A DNA stretch of 64,000 nucleotides. Origin: SIG440 sp045591035 (GTDB taxonomy: Bacteria > Bacillota > Clostridia > Monoglobales > Monoglobaceae). The position numbers and the translations under genes were made by a program. Under the pieces are notes generated by a model that ran no database searches, had not been told where the DNA came from, and saw only the letters and a list, made by a program, of their open reading frames with translations. The stretch is from positions 23,249 through 87,248 of the forward strand of contig JAZNSG010000027.1 of NCBI GenBank assembly GCA_045591035.1, given 5' to 3'. This document shows, one piece after another, positions 51,572 to 59,274 of this stretch (within the stretch, counting starts at the first letter, position 1; the number at the start of each line of letters is the position of its first letter).

Positions 51572-51982
51572 TTAAATTTTATTACTGTCCAAATAAGCCT
51601 GAAGAATGAACGCCGCCGCAATCTTGTCGACAGAATCTTTTCGTTTCTGTCCACGCACATTGGTTTCATTCATAAGGTTGTGAGCCGAAACAGTAGTAAG
51701 CCTTTCGTCCCACATAATCACTTCAATATCAATCATTTCACGAAGCAGTTTCGCAAAAGCTTTTGTTTTCTTTCCCCTGTCGCCAATACTTCCATTCATA
51801 TTTTTCGGAAGACCCAAAACAATCTTTTCAATTTCCAGTTCCTCAACAAGCTTCACCGTATGCTCAGCAACCTTAACCATGTTCTTTTCAGAAAAAGTCT
51901 CATAAGTCTTAGCAGCAAAACCTAAAGCGTCCGATACGGCATACCCCGTTCTGCTATCGCCAAAATCTACTCCCAAAACCAT
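51572..51982 (-). CDS. ruvX: RuvX/YqgF Holliday-junction-resolvase-like nuclease
   Basis: 136 residues, RNase H-like fold. VLGVDFGDSRTGYAVSD carries the first catalytic Asp, IVLGLPKNMNGS and IMWDERLTTVSA follow, and DSVDKIAAAFILQAYL ends the protein. The family works in pre-16S rRNA 5'-end maturation and possibly DNA junction processing. Operon with DUF1292. Confidence 0.93.
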   Translation of the reverse strand: MVLGVDFGDSRTGYAVSDALGFAAKTYETFSEKNMVKVAEHTVKLVEELEIEKIVLGLPKNMNGSIGDRGKKTKAFAKLLREMIDIEVIMWDERLTTVSAHNLMNETNVRGQKRKDSVDKIAAAFILQAYLDSNKI

Positions 51983-52012
51983 ACCGCATCACCCCACTTT
52001 CACAGCAAAAGC

Positions 52013-52237
52013 TCAATATTTCTTTTTCCCTGACATAATATACATTTTATCAGCTTCCGGTTCAATTTCGCTTTTGACTACCTCGTCCCAACAAGCAGGG
52101 TCAACCTCTTCAAGTGAAATTGAAATAGCTTCCGCAGGGCAACCCCAAAACTCAAGAAAGGTGTCATTTATTCTTTCAACAACCTTTTTCTTTGTTTCTT
52201 CATCCTTGGGGTAACACTTAATTTTTATATAAGGCAT
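52013..52237 (-). CDS. tautomerase-family protein (4-oxalocrotonate tautomerase-like)
   Basis: 74 residues. Proline follows the initiator Met (MPYIKIKCYPKD), so the mature protein would start with the catalytic N-terminal proline of this superfamily. Typical length for the small oligomeric form. It lies 30 bases upstream of ruvX in the same direction. The natural substrate is unknown; many chromosomal members act on unknown enols. Confidence 0.82.
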   Translation of the reverse strand: MPYIKIKCYPKDEETKKKVVERINDTFLEFWGCPAEAISISLEEVDPACWDEVVKSEIEPEADKMYIMSGKKKY

Positions 52238-52285
52238 AAAATCACCGTCTCTCTCTGTTTTATCCGAATACTCATATTGTTGGTT

Positions 52286-52606
52286 TTACATGTGGAAAAT
52301 CTCTTCCAGATCCACCCACATATCAAATTTTTTATTTTCATCCAGGGATTCCTGACAGGCGTCCGTGAGTGACATCCAGCGAAGATATTCTTCATCATTC
52401 TCAAGCTTTTTCATATCCTCTTCATAATTTGTTCCTGTGTATTCAAAATACGCAAACATATACCCGTCTCTTTCGAATATGGTATAATTTTGAATATTCA
52501 CGGCATGAGTTTTTTCAACAATCCCCGGCCAGATTTCGTAGTGCAGCTTTTTATATTCTGCAAACTTCTCGGGTTTAACCTTTACCACTTGTCCAAAACG
52601 TTTCAT
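52286..52606 (-). CDS. rhaM: L-rhamnose mutarotase-type protein
   Basis: 106 residues. RhaM fold: MKRFGQVVKVKPEKFAEYKKLH has the conserved start, WPGIVEKTHAVNIQNYTIF the catalytic His region, and MFAYFEYTG and WVDLEEIFHM follow. Interconverts alpha and beta anomers of a deoxy sugar such as L-rhamnose. No rhaA, rhaB or rhaD is nearby; its operon partners are a sugar isomerase-like protein and a PHP phosphoesterase, so another sugar is possible. Confidence 0.88.
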   Translation of the reverse strand: MKRFGQVVKVKPEKFAEYKKLHYEIWPGIVEKTHAVNIQNYTIFERDGYMFAYFEYTGTNYEEDMKKLENDEEYLRWMSLTDACQESLDENKKFDMWVDLEEIFHM

Positions 52607-52620
52607 CTTAAGTTCCTCCT

Positions 52621-53544
52621 TTAATTATCAAGAAAATCCTCTAAAAAATATGCATTCGTATCTGCAAAACATCCATTTTCATCCAAAACAGTTATACGGA
52701 TATAATCCTCAAATCCCTTTATCGGAAATTCAGCTTCGGTAATATAGTCACAGTTTTTGTCTCCTGCAGAAGCAAGATGCTGACATCTGGCACCCGTTGA
52801 GCAAATTATTTTTTTCGCATTGGTTGTTTTTATGTGAACTGTATTCTTTTCGCTGTCATACCAAAGAGATTTAATTTCGGGTCCCGTGGAAGAATAAAAA
52901 TCCCCTTTTTCCAAAGCTCTCATTATGATTTCATATTCCAATCTTTCCGCCTTAATCACCACATATCCGCCGCAAGAAGATTTGGCATTATGGGAATCAT
53001 CCGTTGCAAGAGCATATATTTTTTTACCTGCACGAAGCATCTCATCATACACAACACCATTATAGTCCAAAAATCCGCCTAAGATATTGGAATGGTTATA
53101 TATTTCCATTGCGTTCATGTTGTGATAATTTATATATTGGTCATAGGTTTCAAGGGACCATCTCGGATGATTGTATGTAACAAAAAAGCCTTTCTCTCTG
53201 CCTGTTTTCATCACATTTGAAAGATACTCCGGTGTGTATATCCTTTCAAACTCTGCCTTTGAGCGGTCAACTTCCATGCTCTCATCCCACAATGGATGGG
53301 CATCAATCTCAGGATTCATGGCTAAAAAACACATATGGCAAGTCTTGGACTTTTCCCAAACTCCCGTAAACTTTCCAATATCTATCTCAACACCATTAAT
53401 GGCAAGAAATTTTTCATCATTTAAATGTGAATGATTTGCAAAGATATTGTGGTCGGTAAAAGCAACAATTGAATATCCGTTGTCCATATACAACTTTTTT
53501 ATTTCTTCGGGTGAAAGTTTACCATCTGAAACAGTCGAATGCAT
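52621..53544 (-). CDS. PHP-domain metal-dependent phosphoesterase
   Basis: 307 residues can be read from the ATG at 53544. PHP motifs: HMHSTVSDG, FTDHN, GVEI, YNHPRW and DDSHNA provide the metal ligands. However, the first His of the HxH motif lies just before this ATG, in the in-frame upstream sequence (KANLH-MHST), so the real protein must begin further upstream. That 5' extension has no standard start codon in frame; see the separate entry. Sits between a TIM-barrel isomerase and rhaM in a probable sugar-utilisation operon. Confidence 0.8.
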   Translation of the reverse strand: MHSTVSDGKLSPEEIKKLYMDNGYSIVAFTDHNIFANHSHLNDEKFLAINGVEIDIGKFTGVWEKSKTCHMCFLAMNPEIDAHPLWDESMEVDRSKAEFERIYTPEYLSNVMKTGREKGFFVTYNHPRWSLETYDQYINYHNMNAMEIYNHSNILGGFLDYNGVVYDEMLRAGKKIYALATDDSHNAKSSCGGYVVIKAERLEYEIIMRALEKGDFYSSTGPEIKSLWYDSEKNTVHIKTTNAKKIICSTGARCQHLASAGDKNCDYITEAEFPIKGFEDYIRITVLDENGCFADTNAYFLEDFLDN

Positions 53545-53615
53545 GTGAAGGTTAGCCTTGTAATCATTTTTCCCTTCGGGTAATAGATACTTAATTATAA
53601 CACATCTCTTCCTTT
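53545..53615 (-). other. 5' extension of the PHP gene with out-of-frame start
   Basis: AAAGGAAGAG followed at once by an ATG (53605) looks like the intended start, but it reads ATG-TGT-TAT-AAT-TAA and stops. Dropping one base gives MVIIKYLLPEGKNDYKANLH running straight into the PHP motif. Alternatives are a rare ATT or ATA start, or a sequencing error. Confidence 0.6.
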
Positions 53616-53632
53616 ACAATTATTTAAAACTT

Positions 53633-54475
53633 TCAGGCACATATAAGATTTATAATTTCTCTGCCTACAGTTTGTGAAAGGTTCAACGCCTTCTGAAGTG
53701 ACTCTTCCGACTTGAAACGATTCAAAAAGTGTCCTATCTCAAAGGTTAAATCTCCGGTATAATTTGCATTTTTAATATGCAACGCAATATTATCCCAATT
53801 AAGTCTGCCCACATAAGGCAACAAGTGGTCATCACCCTTTAAATTATTGTCACTTATGTGCAGAGCTTTTATTTTCGTTGTGTCAACTGAGTCAATGAAC
53901 TTTTCAGGTGAACCATAAGTAAGCTGAGCATGACCAATATCTATACAGATTGTAAACCAGGGTGAATCAAGCAAATCAATAACCGCATTTAACTCTTCAG
54001 GAGTCCCGAGTTTGCTCAGAAAACAGCCATCACTCACCTTGAACAGATTTTCAACAGCAACTTTTATGTTATGCTTTTTGCAATAAGGCTCCAAGGCTTT
54101 GTAAAACCTGACATTTGTTTCAATATCAGTGGATACGGCATGAACAACAATATTTTCTGCCCCAAGAATTGATGCCCCTTCGATTGAGCGTATCAGCCTG
54201 ACAAATTTCTCATTTGAAAGGTCAAAAGCATCATTTTCGATCAAGTCAAAGGGTGCATGTGATTGGTTACAAAAAAGCCCCTTCTCACTCAAAAAGTCAC
54301 GAAGCTTTTCTGCATAAGCTCTGTAGTTTTCGCCCAAAACAAGCTCTTCATTTTCTCCCGCTAAGTCAAAATATGAATAGTCAACTGCGTCAAACCCGGC
54401 TTTTTTTATCATTTCAATACACTTAAAATCGCCAAATTTTTCTCTTATAGCATAAGTTTCCACTGATAGCTTCAT
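53633..54475 (-). CDS. sugar phosphate isomerase/epimerase (xylose isomerase-like TIM barrel)
   Basis: 280 residues of the AP-endonuclease-2/IolE-like superfamily. Metal-binding residues are in VAVENLF, CIDIGHAQL, LHISDN and LTFEIGHF. Acts on a ketose or inositol-type sugar; the precise substrate is unclear. First gene of the isomerase-PHP-rhaM unit, with GGAGG nine bases before the ATG. Confidence 0.85.
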   Translation of the reverse strand: MKLSVETYAIREKFGDFKCIEMIKKAGFDAVDYSYFDLAGENEELVLGENYRAYAEKLRDFLSEKGLFCNQSHAPFDLIENDAFDLSNEKFVRLIRSIEGASILGAENIVVHAVSTDIETNVRFYKALEPYCKKHNIKVAVENLFKVSDGCFLSKLGTPEELNAVIDLLDSPWFTICIDIGHAQLTYGSPEKFIDSVDTTKIKALHISDNNLKGDDHLLPYVGRLNWDNIALHIKNANYTGDLTFEIGHFLNRFKSEESLQKALNLSQTVGREIINLICA

Positions 54476-54569
54476 TTATCTAAACCTCCAGGAAAATCAT
54501 TTTTTAAAGAACTCGCTGACCGTACATAACATGCATTTATTATAGAATCAGTGAACAATTTAGATGCCT

Positions 54570-54923
54570 CTATTTAATAGGTTCAAATTTAAACTGTTCA
54601 TTTAAGTATTCATCCAATGTACCATCAATTCTATCGAAATGGTGTGTTCCCTCTGATAATTTTAAATCATTTGCCTGCATATATAATGAAATTGTTTTTC
54701 TTATTGGTTCAGGTATCTGCTTTAATGCACCATACTTTTCAGGGGTTTCTATAAAAACAGTATAGTCTGCCACATCATTCTCTTCAACTATTATATCATT
54801 AAAATCTTTAGAAAAATCCAATTCCGTTGTTGATGCCCAATGATATGTCATTCCTACATAGAAAGAAAGCACAATTGTCACAATCCATAATATGCCAATA
54901 ATTACTTTGGATACTTTTTTCAT
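54570..54923 (-). CDS. hypothetical protein with one membrane helix
   Basis: 117 residues: N-terminal membrane anchor VIIGILWIVTIVLSFYVGMTY and a small extracellular domain ending SEGTHHFDRIDGTLDEYLNEQFKFEPIK, whose last part loosely recalls the LysM-like tail of MltG-type proteins. Not assigned to a family. It begins directly after the S23-type gene stop (no gap), so it is cotranscribed with it. Confidence 0.65.
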   Translation of the reverse strand: MKKVSKVIIGILWIVTIVLSFYVGMTYHWASTTELDFSKDFNDIIVEENDVADYTVFIETPEKYGALKQIPEPIRKTISLYMQANDLKLSEGTHHFDRIDGTLDEYLNEQFKFEPIK

Positions 54924-55280
54924 TTAATCCCCTTTACTTTGATTTTTCTTAGCCGTTGTAATTGAGGCAATAAGTTTTCTTCTCAAGGTTCCGCTTTTAT
55001 TATTTAATTCATTATATACATTTTCTTGTAATGAATTAACCTTATAAAGAATTTCTAACCAGTATTCAGTTTCATAACATTCTTTCAATGCTATTTCCAA
55101 TTTATGAATAAAGTCTGCTCTACTTTGTGCATATTTTGCCTCGTGTGAATTTGCGCCTATTGAAGAACATGACCGCAATAACTGATTTACAAATACTGCT
55201 CTCCCCTTTATATTATCACATATTGCAGTTATCTCAACAGTAAGTTCTACCGCTAATTCCTTTATTGTTTTATCATTCAT
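54924..55280 (-). CDS. four-helix-bundle protein (23S rRNA intervening-sequence, S23 type)
   Basis: 118 residues, all-helical. Family signatures are LAVELTVEITAICDNIKG, LLRSCSSIGANSHEA, ADFIHKLEIALKECYETEYWLEIL and RRKLIASITTAKK. Relatives are encoded in intervening sequences of 23S rRNA and in diversity-generating retroelements (Avd), where the bundle forms a basic pentamer that binds nucleic acid. Here it is chromosomal, with no rRNA or reverse transcriptase nearby. Its start is only 18 bases from a large array of palindromes, its likely binding partner by inference. Confidence 0.87.
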   Translation of the reverse strand: MNDKTIKELAVELTVEITAICDNIKGRAVFVNQLLRSCSSIGANSHEAKYAQSRADFIHKLEIALKECYETEYWLEILYKVNSLQENVYNELNNKSGTLRRKLIASITTAKKNQSKGD

Positions 55281-55297
55281 AATTCATTCTTCTTTCT

Positions 55298-55508
55298 GCG
55301 ATATACTCACTTCGTTCGTGCGATATATTTTTGTTTTAATCAAATGCGATATAACCTCGTTTCACTCGGTTGCGATATGATATAAATTTCTTCATCTTGT
55401 GCCACAGGCACATATCGCACCGACAGGTATATCGCATCCATTAGGATATATCGCAAATTCCGTCAGGAATTTATATCGCTGAGTTTAATCGTTCTACGAT
55501 TAAACTCA
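55298..55508. repeat. array of inverted GCGATAT heptamers separated by unique palindromes
   Basis: GCGATAT occurs at 55298, 55320, 55346 and 55372, then in reverse (ATATCGC) at 55412, 55429, 55448 and 55473: four plus four, facing each other. The spacers are 10-19 bases in the outer arms, differ in sequence, and several are perfect palindromes: ACC-GACA-GGT, ATCC-ATTA-GGAT, AAATTCC-GTCA-GGAATTT, TGTGCC-ACA-GGCACA in the centre. A 12-bp hairpin TGAGTTTAATCG / CGATTAAACTCA closes the right side (55480-55508). No coding potential. Confidence 0.85.
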
Positions 55509-55646
55509 TTATATCATAAATGGCGTATATTTTCAAGCACTTTTTCTATAAGCACGGCATAATGGTTTTTCACAGTCTAAAAAACAAATTTATCTGCAGA
55601 TAATGTGAAAATACCCCTCAAAGTTCTGTTTTCTCTGCTTTTTTAC

Positions 55647-55667
55647 TGTGGATAACTCTGTGGATAA
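55647..55667. promoter_or_regulatory. two perfect DnaA-box 9-mers
   Basis: TGTGGATAA (inverse of TTATCCACA) twice at 55647-55655 and 55659-55667, one helical turn apart and in the same orientation. The rest of the noncoding stretch 55509-55769 is A/T-rich, with nothing else recognised except GAATTG-TGG-CAATTC at 55743-55757. Confidence 0.6.
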
Positions 55668-55769
55668 AGTGAATAGTAACAATTATGTAAACTTAAAGAA
55701 ATTCAAATCTTTTAAATCAAGTAGCTTACATTGAAAATTGTAGAATTGTGGCAATTCGCCCCGGTATAC

Positions 55770-55798
55770 TTGACAAAAGCTCTGTTTTTGTATAAAAT
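55770..55798 (+). promoter_or_regulatory. promoter of rex
   Basis: TTGACA, 17-base spacer, TAAAAT; the leader is about 110 bases. The palindrome GAATTG-TGG-CAATTC just upstream may be a regulator site. Confidence 0.8.
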
Positions 55799-55916
55799 AA
55801 TATGATGAATGTAATTCACGGGGGACAATACAGTATGGTCTTCTCATTGCTCACAAAATCATTAAAAACCATCTGATTCTCCGTTTACCTAACAATTACA
55901 TTATGGAGGAAAAACA

Positions 55917-56546
55917 ATGGAAAAACAAGTTTCGTCATCAGTTATTAATCGTTTGCCCAGATACTACAGATACCTGGGTGAGTTGTTGACCGGTGGCACT
56001 GAACGAATTTCTTCAAAAGAACTCAGCGAAAAAATGGGGGTTACTGCATCCCAGATACGTCAAGACCTTAACTGTTTCGGGGGTTTTGGCCAACAAGGAT
56101 ACGGCTATAATGTCGAATATTTATATAATGAAATTGCCGGCATTTTAGGTCTTAACTCTCAATATAAAGCTATATTAGTTGGTGCAGGTAATATGGGTCA
56201 GGCTCTTGCTCAAAATACTACCTTTGAAAAGCGTGGTTTTACCCTTACGGGAATTTTTGACATTGACCCGGAAAAAATCGGCAAAAAGATTAAAGGAATC
56301 ACTATTTCAGATTACAAATACATACAGGATTTCATTGAACGCGAAAAACCTACAATGGCAGTAATCTCTACACCAAGAACTGTTGTTAATCAGGTGGTTC
56401 GTGAACTCAGAGATATGGGGATAAAAGCATTCCTTAACTTTTCCTATGCAGAAATTGCCCATGACGAGGATGTTGTAGTTGAGAACATACACTTAAGTGA
56501 TAGTCTTATGCGTCTTTGCTACAAAATTTCAGCACGAGAAAAATAA
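55917..56546 (+). CDS. rex: redox-sensing transcriptional repressor Rex
   Basis: 209 residues. Senses the NADH/NAD+ ratio and represses fermentation and energy genes. N-terminal winged helix (RISSKELSEKMGVTASQIRQDLNCFGGFGQQGYGY) and Rossmann domain GAGNMGQA, then the conserved C-terminal segment VVENIHLSDSLMRLCYK. The AUG is preceded by GGAGG. It leads a short operon-like run with the P-loop/Gls24 fusion, ogg and a nitroreductase. Confidence 0.95.
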   Translation: MEKQVSSSVINRLPRYYRYLGELLTGGTERISSKELSEKMGVTASQIRQDLNCFGGFGQQGYGYNVEYLYNEIAGILGLNSQYKAILVGAGNMGQALAQNTTFEKRGFTLTGIFDIDPEKIGKKIKGITISDYKYIQDFIEREKPTMAVISTPRTVVNQVVRELRDMGIKAFLNFSYAEIAHDEDVVVENIHLSDSLMRLCYKISAREK

Positions 56547-56571
56547 ATTTCCTTTTGAAGGTGGTGTTTAG

Positions 56572-57375
56572 ATGCAAATCTTTGCTCTTGTTGGAAAAAG
56601 CGGCACAGGTAAAAGCTTTCAGTGCATGGATATTGCCCGCAACCACCACATTGAAGCCGTCATAGATGACGGTCTTCTTATTTCCCGAAGCAGAATTTTA
56701 GCAGGTAACTCTGCAAAACACGAAAGCAACAAAATGGCTTCTGTGAAACGTGCCATTTTTTCAAGCGATATTCATGCCGAGGCAGTAAAATCTGCAATCT
56801 CAAAATACAACCTGAGCTCAATATTGATTTTAGGCACATCGGATAAGATGGTCCGGGAAATAGCCAGACGTCTTAACCTCCCCGAAGTGCAGCAAACATT
56901 TTATATTGAAGATATTTCAAGTCCGGAGGAAATCTTTATTGCATCAGAAATGCGAAACAAACAGGGAAAGCACATTATTCCCGTTCCGGTTTTTGAGGTG
57001 AAAAAGCAGTTTTCAGGTTATGTACTCTCAGCCTTATTGCCTTATGGAAAGCGGGACCGTCAGCTTGAAAAAACAGTTGTGCGTCCTACCTACAGTTATC
57101 TGGGTGAATTTCGGATTTCGCAGAAAGTATTCAATGATATATGCAGGTTTGAGACTTCACGCATTCCAAATGTGAATAACGTTTTCAAGGTAAAAAGCAC
57201 TTCCGATATTGAAGGGTATATTTCCATTGACATTGATATTTCTTTCTCCTTCCCGTGTGAGATACAAAAAACGTGTACTAAAATACAAAAAGCAATCATT
57301 AAATCCATAGAAGACAGCACCTCGATAATTGTAAAAGAGGTTAATGTTTTTGTAAAACAGTTAGAAAATTTATAA
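56572..57375 (+). CDS. P-loop NTPase fused to an Asp23/Gls24 domain
   Basis: 267 residues. The N-terminal half is a nucleotide-binding domain with Walker A GKSGTGKS at residues 8-15 and a strand LSSILILGTSDKMVREIARRL. From about residue 170 comes an alkaline-shock Asp23/Gls24 domain (SYLGEFRISQKVFNDICRFETSRIPNVNNVFKV... ISIDIDISFSFPCEIQKTCTKIQKAIIKSIED). Gls24 domains normally stand alone and act at the cell envelope; coupling to an ATPase is unusual. Between rex and ogg, 25 and 15 bases apart. Function unknown. Confidence 0.8.
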   Translation: MQIFALVGKSGTGKSFQCMDIARNHHIEAVIDDGLLISRSRILAGNSAKHESNKMASVKRAIFSSDIHAEAVKSAISKYNLSSILILGTSDKMVREIARRLNLPEVQQTFYIEDISSPEEIFIASEMRNKQGKHIIPVPVFEVKKQFSGYVLSALLPYGKRDRQLEKTVVRPTYSYLGEFRISQKVFNDICRFETSRIPNVNNVFKVKSTSDIEGYISIDIDISFSFPCEIQKTCTKIQKAIIKSIEDSTSIIVKEVNVFVKQLENL

Positions 57376-57390
57376 ATTGGGGTATGACAT

Positions 57391-58230
57391 ATGATTAGAC
57401 TTTATAACATAGACCATTTTCAGCTTGAGGAAACTTTTTTCTGCGGTCAATGTTTCCGTTGGGTTAAAGATGAAGATGGTACGTTCTACGGAACAGTGGC
57501 AAATCACGCCGTAAAAATGTATTACCATGACCCAAAAACTATCTACCTTGAAAGTTCAAACCCTGATTTGATTTATTGGAGTCGTTATTTCAGTTTTTCA
57601 AGTGACTACAATGAAATCGAAGCGTTTTTGAGTAATGACGAAAAGCTCAGACCCTGTATTAAAGCAGGGAATGGTATAAGGATACTTCACCAGGACCTTT
57701 GGGAGACTATTGTTTCTTATATTATTTCTGCCAACAACAATATTCCTCGCATCAAAAAAATTATAGATAAGCTTTGTTTTCTTTATGGCGAGAAAATTGA
57801 TTTTGACGGAAAGGTTTTCTATGGTTTTCCCACGCCCGAGCGTTTAGCGGCTCTGGAGCTTTCTGACCTTGCGGAAATTCGTGCAGGTTTTCGAGATAAA
57901 TACATTCTTGATGCAGCGAAAAAAGTAACTTCAGGGGAAGTTGACCTTAAAAAGATTACAGCCATGAATGATGCCGAAGCAAAGACCGAGCTTATGAAAA
58001 TCAAAGGTATAGGCAGCAAAGTCGCAGACTGTGTTCTTCTCTTTGCTCTGGGCAGATACAAGACATTTCCCCAGGATGTCTGGACCAAACGAATAGTAAA
58101 TCAGTTATACGGTGTTGAAGAAAAAGATATAGAAAGCTTTGTCTCTGAAAAATTTGGAGATAAAGCCGGTATGGCTCAGCAGTATCTTTATTACTATTAT
58201 GGAATAGAAAAAAATGAAATTGTGTATTAA
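57391..58230 (+). CDS. ogg: 8-oxoguanine DNA glycosylase/lyase (Ogg type)
   Basis: 279 residues. Removes 8-oxoguanine opposite cytosine and nicks the strand. N-terminal damage-recognition domain (FCGQCFRWVKDEDG), then the helix-hairpin-helix LMKIKGIGSKVADCVLLFALG with the catalytic Lys210, and the assisting Asp229 in FPQDVW. Fits the Ogg1-like bacterial family with full catalytic residues. Second downstream gene of rex, consistent with an oxidative-stress setting. Confidence 0.92.
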   Translation: MIRLYNIDHFQLEETFFCGQCFRWVKDEDGTFYGTVANHAVKMYYHDPKTIYLESSNPDLIYWSRYFSFSSDYNEIEAFLSNDEKLRPCIKAGNGIRILHQDLWETIVSYIISANNNIPRIKKIIDKLCFLYGEKIDFDGKVFYGFPTPERLAALELSDLAEIRAGFRDKYILDAAKKVTSGEVDLKKITAMNDAEAKTELMKIKGIGSKVADCVLLFALGRYKTFPQDVWTKRIVNQLYGVEEKDIESFVSEKFGDKAGMAQQYLYYYYGIEKNEIVY

Positions 58231-58251
58231 ACTTATGGAGGTCGAATTAAA

Positions 58252-58818
58252 ATGGATGTTTCAAAAGCATTACTCGGAAGACGAACAATAAGAAAATTTA
58301 CTCAGGAAAAAATCGAACATAAAGATTTGGTGGATTTGATAGAATATGCAAGACTTGCTGCATACCCGGCAAATATGCAACCTTTGAAATTTGCCATAAT
58401 AGATGACCCTGAAAAGTGTGAGCTTGTTTTCCCACACACAAAATGGGCAGGTTATCTTGCAGATGGCACGCCTAAAATCGGCGAACGTCCCACAGCGTAT
58501 ATTGCTGTGTTTGGCGACAAATCAATTAAAAACTCCTTTGAAACCGAAGCGGGCGCTGCGATTACATCAATGATGCTTGGTGCTTACGAAAAGGGCCTTG
58601 GCAGCTGTTGGATAGGGGCACTAAGTCGCAAAAATCTTATGGAAATATTTGGTTTATCCGAAGAGAAATTTTCACTTCTTTATGTTTTAGCTTTAGGATA
58701 TCCGGCTCAGCTCAGTCAACCCTGTGAATTGACAGACAGCATAAAATACTTTGAAGACGAAAACAAAACATTGAATGTTCCAAAACGAAGTATTGATGAG
58801 ATTTTATTGGAAGTTTAG
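58252..58818 (+). CDS. nitroreductase-family flavoprotein
   Basis: 188 residues, FMN-dependent nitroreductase fold: GRRTIRKFTQEKIEHKDLVDLI at the start, AAYPANMQPLKFAII binding loop, GLGSCWIGAL near the C-terminal half. Reduces nitro groups or other substrates with NAD(P)H. GGAGG precedes the ATG. Last gene of the rex run, followed by a strong terminator. The real substrate is unclear. Confidence 0.9.
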   Translation: MDVSKALLGRRTIRKFTQEKIEHKDLVDLIEYARLAAYPANMQPLKFAIIDDPEKCELVFPHTKWAGYLADGTPKIGERPTAYIAVFGDKSIKNSFETEAGAAITSMMLGAYEKGLGSCWIGALSRKNLMEIFGLSEEKFSLLYVLALGYPAQLSQPCELTDSIKYFEDENKTLNVPKRSIDEILLEV

Positions 58819-58825
58819 TGCATTT

Positions 58826-58869
58826 AAAAATACTGTTTAAAAACAAATTCGTTTTTAAACAGTATTTTT
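58826..58869. terminator. bidirectional terminator
   Basis: 19-bp perfect stem AAAAATACTGTTTAAAAAC / GTTTTTAAACAGTATTTTT with loop AAATTC, between the convergent nitroreductase and zinc-ribbon genes. Confidence 0.9.
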
Positions 58870-58872
58870 TAT

Positions 58873-59274
58873 CTATTTACTATTCTCATACATTTTCAAC
58901 GTCTCCCCAAGTCTCGAGGGGAAACTCGGCTTCAAATCATATTTCTCTCCACACCTGCATTGTACCGAAAATGCATATTGCACAGTTCTTTGGTCAATTA
59001 CCCCAAACAAAGGCTCCTTACATTTTTTGCAGTACAAAATATCTTTTTTTATAAGCGGCATCTGTCCGATATATCTGAATTCATCTTCATAGCTCTTCCC
59101 ATGACTGATAATTAAGCTTCCGTAATTTCCACAGGTGCATATAATACTTAGTTTTATATCTTTAAAGCTCTTGGAATTGATGCTCCCCAAAACTTTTTCA
59201 CAGTTCCCGCAAAACACAAGACTCCCGCTCTTGGCAAGAGTCTTTAGTCCGCGTAAATACGCCTTGGTTTTCAT
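58873..59274 (-). CDS. zinc-ribbon protein of unknown function
   Basis: 133 residues with two repeated zinc-ribbon halves: CGNC...CTC in the N-terminal half and CKKC...CRC in the C-terminal half, four Cys pairs in all. The two halves are probably a duplication (FCGNCEKVLGSI and YCKKCKEPLFGV). Its start overlaps the guaB stop by one base (TAATG), so expression is coupled to guaB. No family name known; it may bind nucleic acid. Confidence 0.7.
   Translation of the reverse strand: MKTKAYLRGLKTLAKSGSLVFCGNCEKVLGSINSKSFKDIKLSIICTCGNYGSLIISHGKSYEDEFRYIGQMPLIKKDILYCKKCKEPLFGVIDQRTVQYAFSVQCRCGEKYDLKPSFPSRLGETLKMYENSK

Noticed and set aside
55298..55508. Possible CRISPR array
   Set aside because: The repeated word is only seven bases, switches orientation halfway, and the spacers are short and palindromic; no cas genes.
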